Part shown: positions 63,674-64,000 of the stretch, piece by piece
How positions within the stretch are numbered: the stretch's first letter is position 1
Layout of the letters: every line of letters starts with the position of its first letter
From: Candidatus Rifleibacteriota bacterium
GTDB lineage: Bacteria; Muiribacteriota; Ozemobacteria; Ozemobacterales; Ozemobacteraceae
NCBI GenBank assembly: GCA_015233565.1
Contig: JADFXM010000002.1
Coordinates: 124,001-188,000, forward strand
Reading direction: 5' to 3'
DNA: 64,000 bases
Made by a program: the position numbers and the translations under genes
Notes under the pieces: generated by a model
Told to the model about the DNA's origin: nothing
What the model saw: only the letters and a program-made list of their open reading frames with translations
Databases searched by the model: none

Positions 63674-64000
63674 GTGAGGAATTTCTTGCAGAAACCTTTG
63701 TTGAAGGCTCCTTTATTCTCATCTTCGGAATTTATTGCTCACGTTCGCAAAAGTGATCGTGAAATCCAAACAGTTGAATCGCATCTTCTCGAAACTTCTG
63801 AAATTGCAGGACGTTTTGCTGAAAAATTGGGCTTATCTCATGCAGGAGCATTAATTGGTTTGCTTCATGATTTTGGAAAACTGAGTAGCGCTTTTCAGAG
63901 TTATATCAAAGCATGTGTCAACAAAGAATTCGATAAGAATTTGATTGATTTTGATGTTGACCAGGAGTTTACGGATTTCCAAAATCTTAAGAGAAAAGTG
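63674..64000 (+). CDS. cas3: Cas3 (N-terminal HD nuclease), cut by the right edge
   Basis: The first 109 codons of a Cas3, the helicase-nuclease of type I CRISPR-Cas systems, cut off by the window's right edge. The frame opens at a GTG (63674) after a stop at 63635-63637. It reads AHVRKSDREIQTVESHLLET (23-42), with ESH as the first HD-site His, then GALIGLLHDFGKLSSAFQ (57-74), whose His-Asp pair is the second metal-binding motif. The Ile-Ala-His-Val-Arg-x-Ser-Asp opening and Gly-Leu-Leu-His-Asp-x-Gly-Lys spacing match Cas3 of the I-C kind most closely. The rest of the cas operon and array should lie to the right. Confidence 0.8.
   Translation, partial: MRNFLQKPLLKAPLFSSSEFIAHVRKSDREIQTVESHLLETSEIAGRFAEKLGLSHAGALIGLLHDFGKLSSAFQSYIKACVNKEFDKNLIDFDVDQEFTDFQNLKRKV

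Overview
The window is AT-rich bacterial DNA from a cell with two membranes. Evidence for an outer membrane is a porin with an N-terminal SLH domain and a C-terminal Phe, several lipobox or signal-peptide proteins, and type IV pilus/type II secretion parts. The mix of very long TPR proteins, Sel1 repeats, SLH-porin, secreted collagen/NHL and papain-like lipoproteins and poly-HAMP chemoreceptors fits a poorly sampled deep lineage such as candidate phylum Riflebacteria/Ozemobacteria. That assignment is inference; the window holds no rRNA or tRNA that could test it.

Layout. 1-1.9 kb: a VWA protein cut by the left edge, then an FHA protein. 1.9-6.8 kb (minus): TPR protein, PilB, PilC, GT2 glycosyltransferase and DUF2304 protein in one compact operon. 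7-9.3 kb: an RsbU/SpoIIE phosphatase overlapping an unknown partner. 9.5-16.3 kb (minus): GH3 hexosaminidase, Sel1 protein, a large lipoprotein with an apparently permuted papain-like peptidase, and an acetate/succinate transporter. 16.8-22.1 kb: a collagen-like/NHL-propeller lipoprotein and a GP42-like transglutaminase. 22.8-29 kb: RadA, a 19-TPR protein and glycogen phosphorylase. 29.5-36.7 kb (minus): a membrane-anchored caspase/CHAT-like protein and an mcp-cheW-cheA cluster with no cheY, cheR or cheB. 37.3-41 kb: Uma2 nuclease, an M16-fold protein lacking its zinc motif, and a small secreted protein. 41.9-50.6 kb: a divergent pair of SLH porin and a 2163-residue secreted protein of unknown role. 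50.7-55 kb: AraC regulator, SnoaL-like protein, zinc-macrodomain, class M sirtuin and alpha/beta hydrolase, forming an ADP-ribosylation island. 55.4-60.3 kb: membrane acyltransferase-like protein, PHB-depolymerase-like esterase, Rpn nuclease and TruC-like pseudouridine synthase. 60.6-63.2 kb: PadR plus a PspC/toastrack protein with a good promoter. 63.67 kb to the right edge: the first 109 codons of a cas3 gene, so a type I CRISPR-Cas locus probably begins here.

Intergenic DNA carries several families of small non-coding repeats: a 215-217 bp element with ATACCAAT/ATTGGTAT ends and TTA target duplications (a third copy is enlarged), about six 105-125 bp elements with GAAGGTGTGAAAAAT-type ends, a 126 bp element with perfect 15 bp ends and a 6 bp duplication, and a 125 bp element with 13 bp ends. 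No full transposase, tRNA, rRNA or CRISPR array was found.

The best candidates for new biology are the permuted papain-like lipoprotein, the sirtuin/macrodomain pair without its usual lipoyl-carrier target, the giant protein divergent from the SLH porin, the caspase-like membrane protein, and the repeat families.
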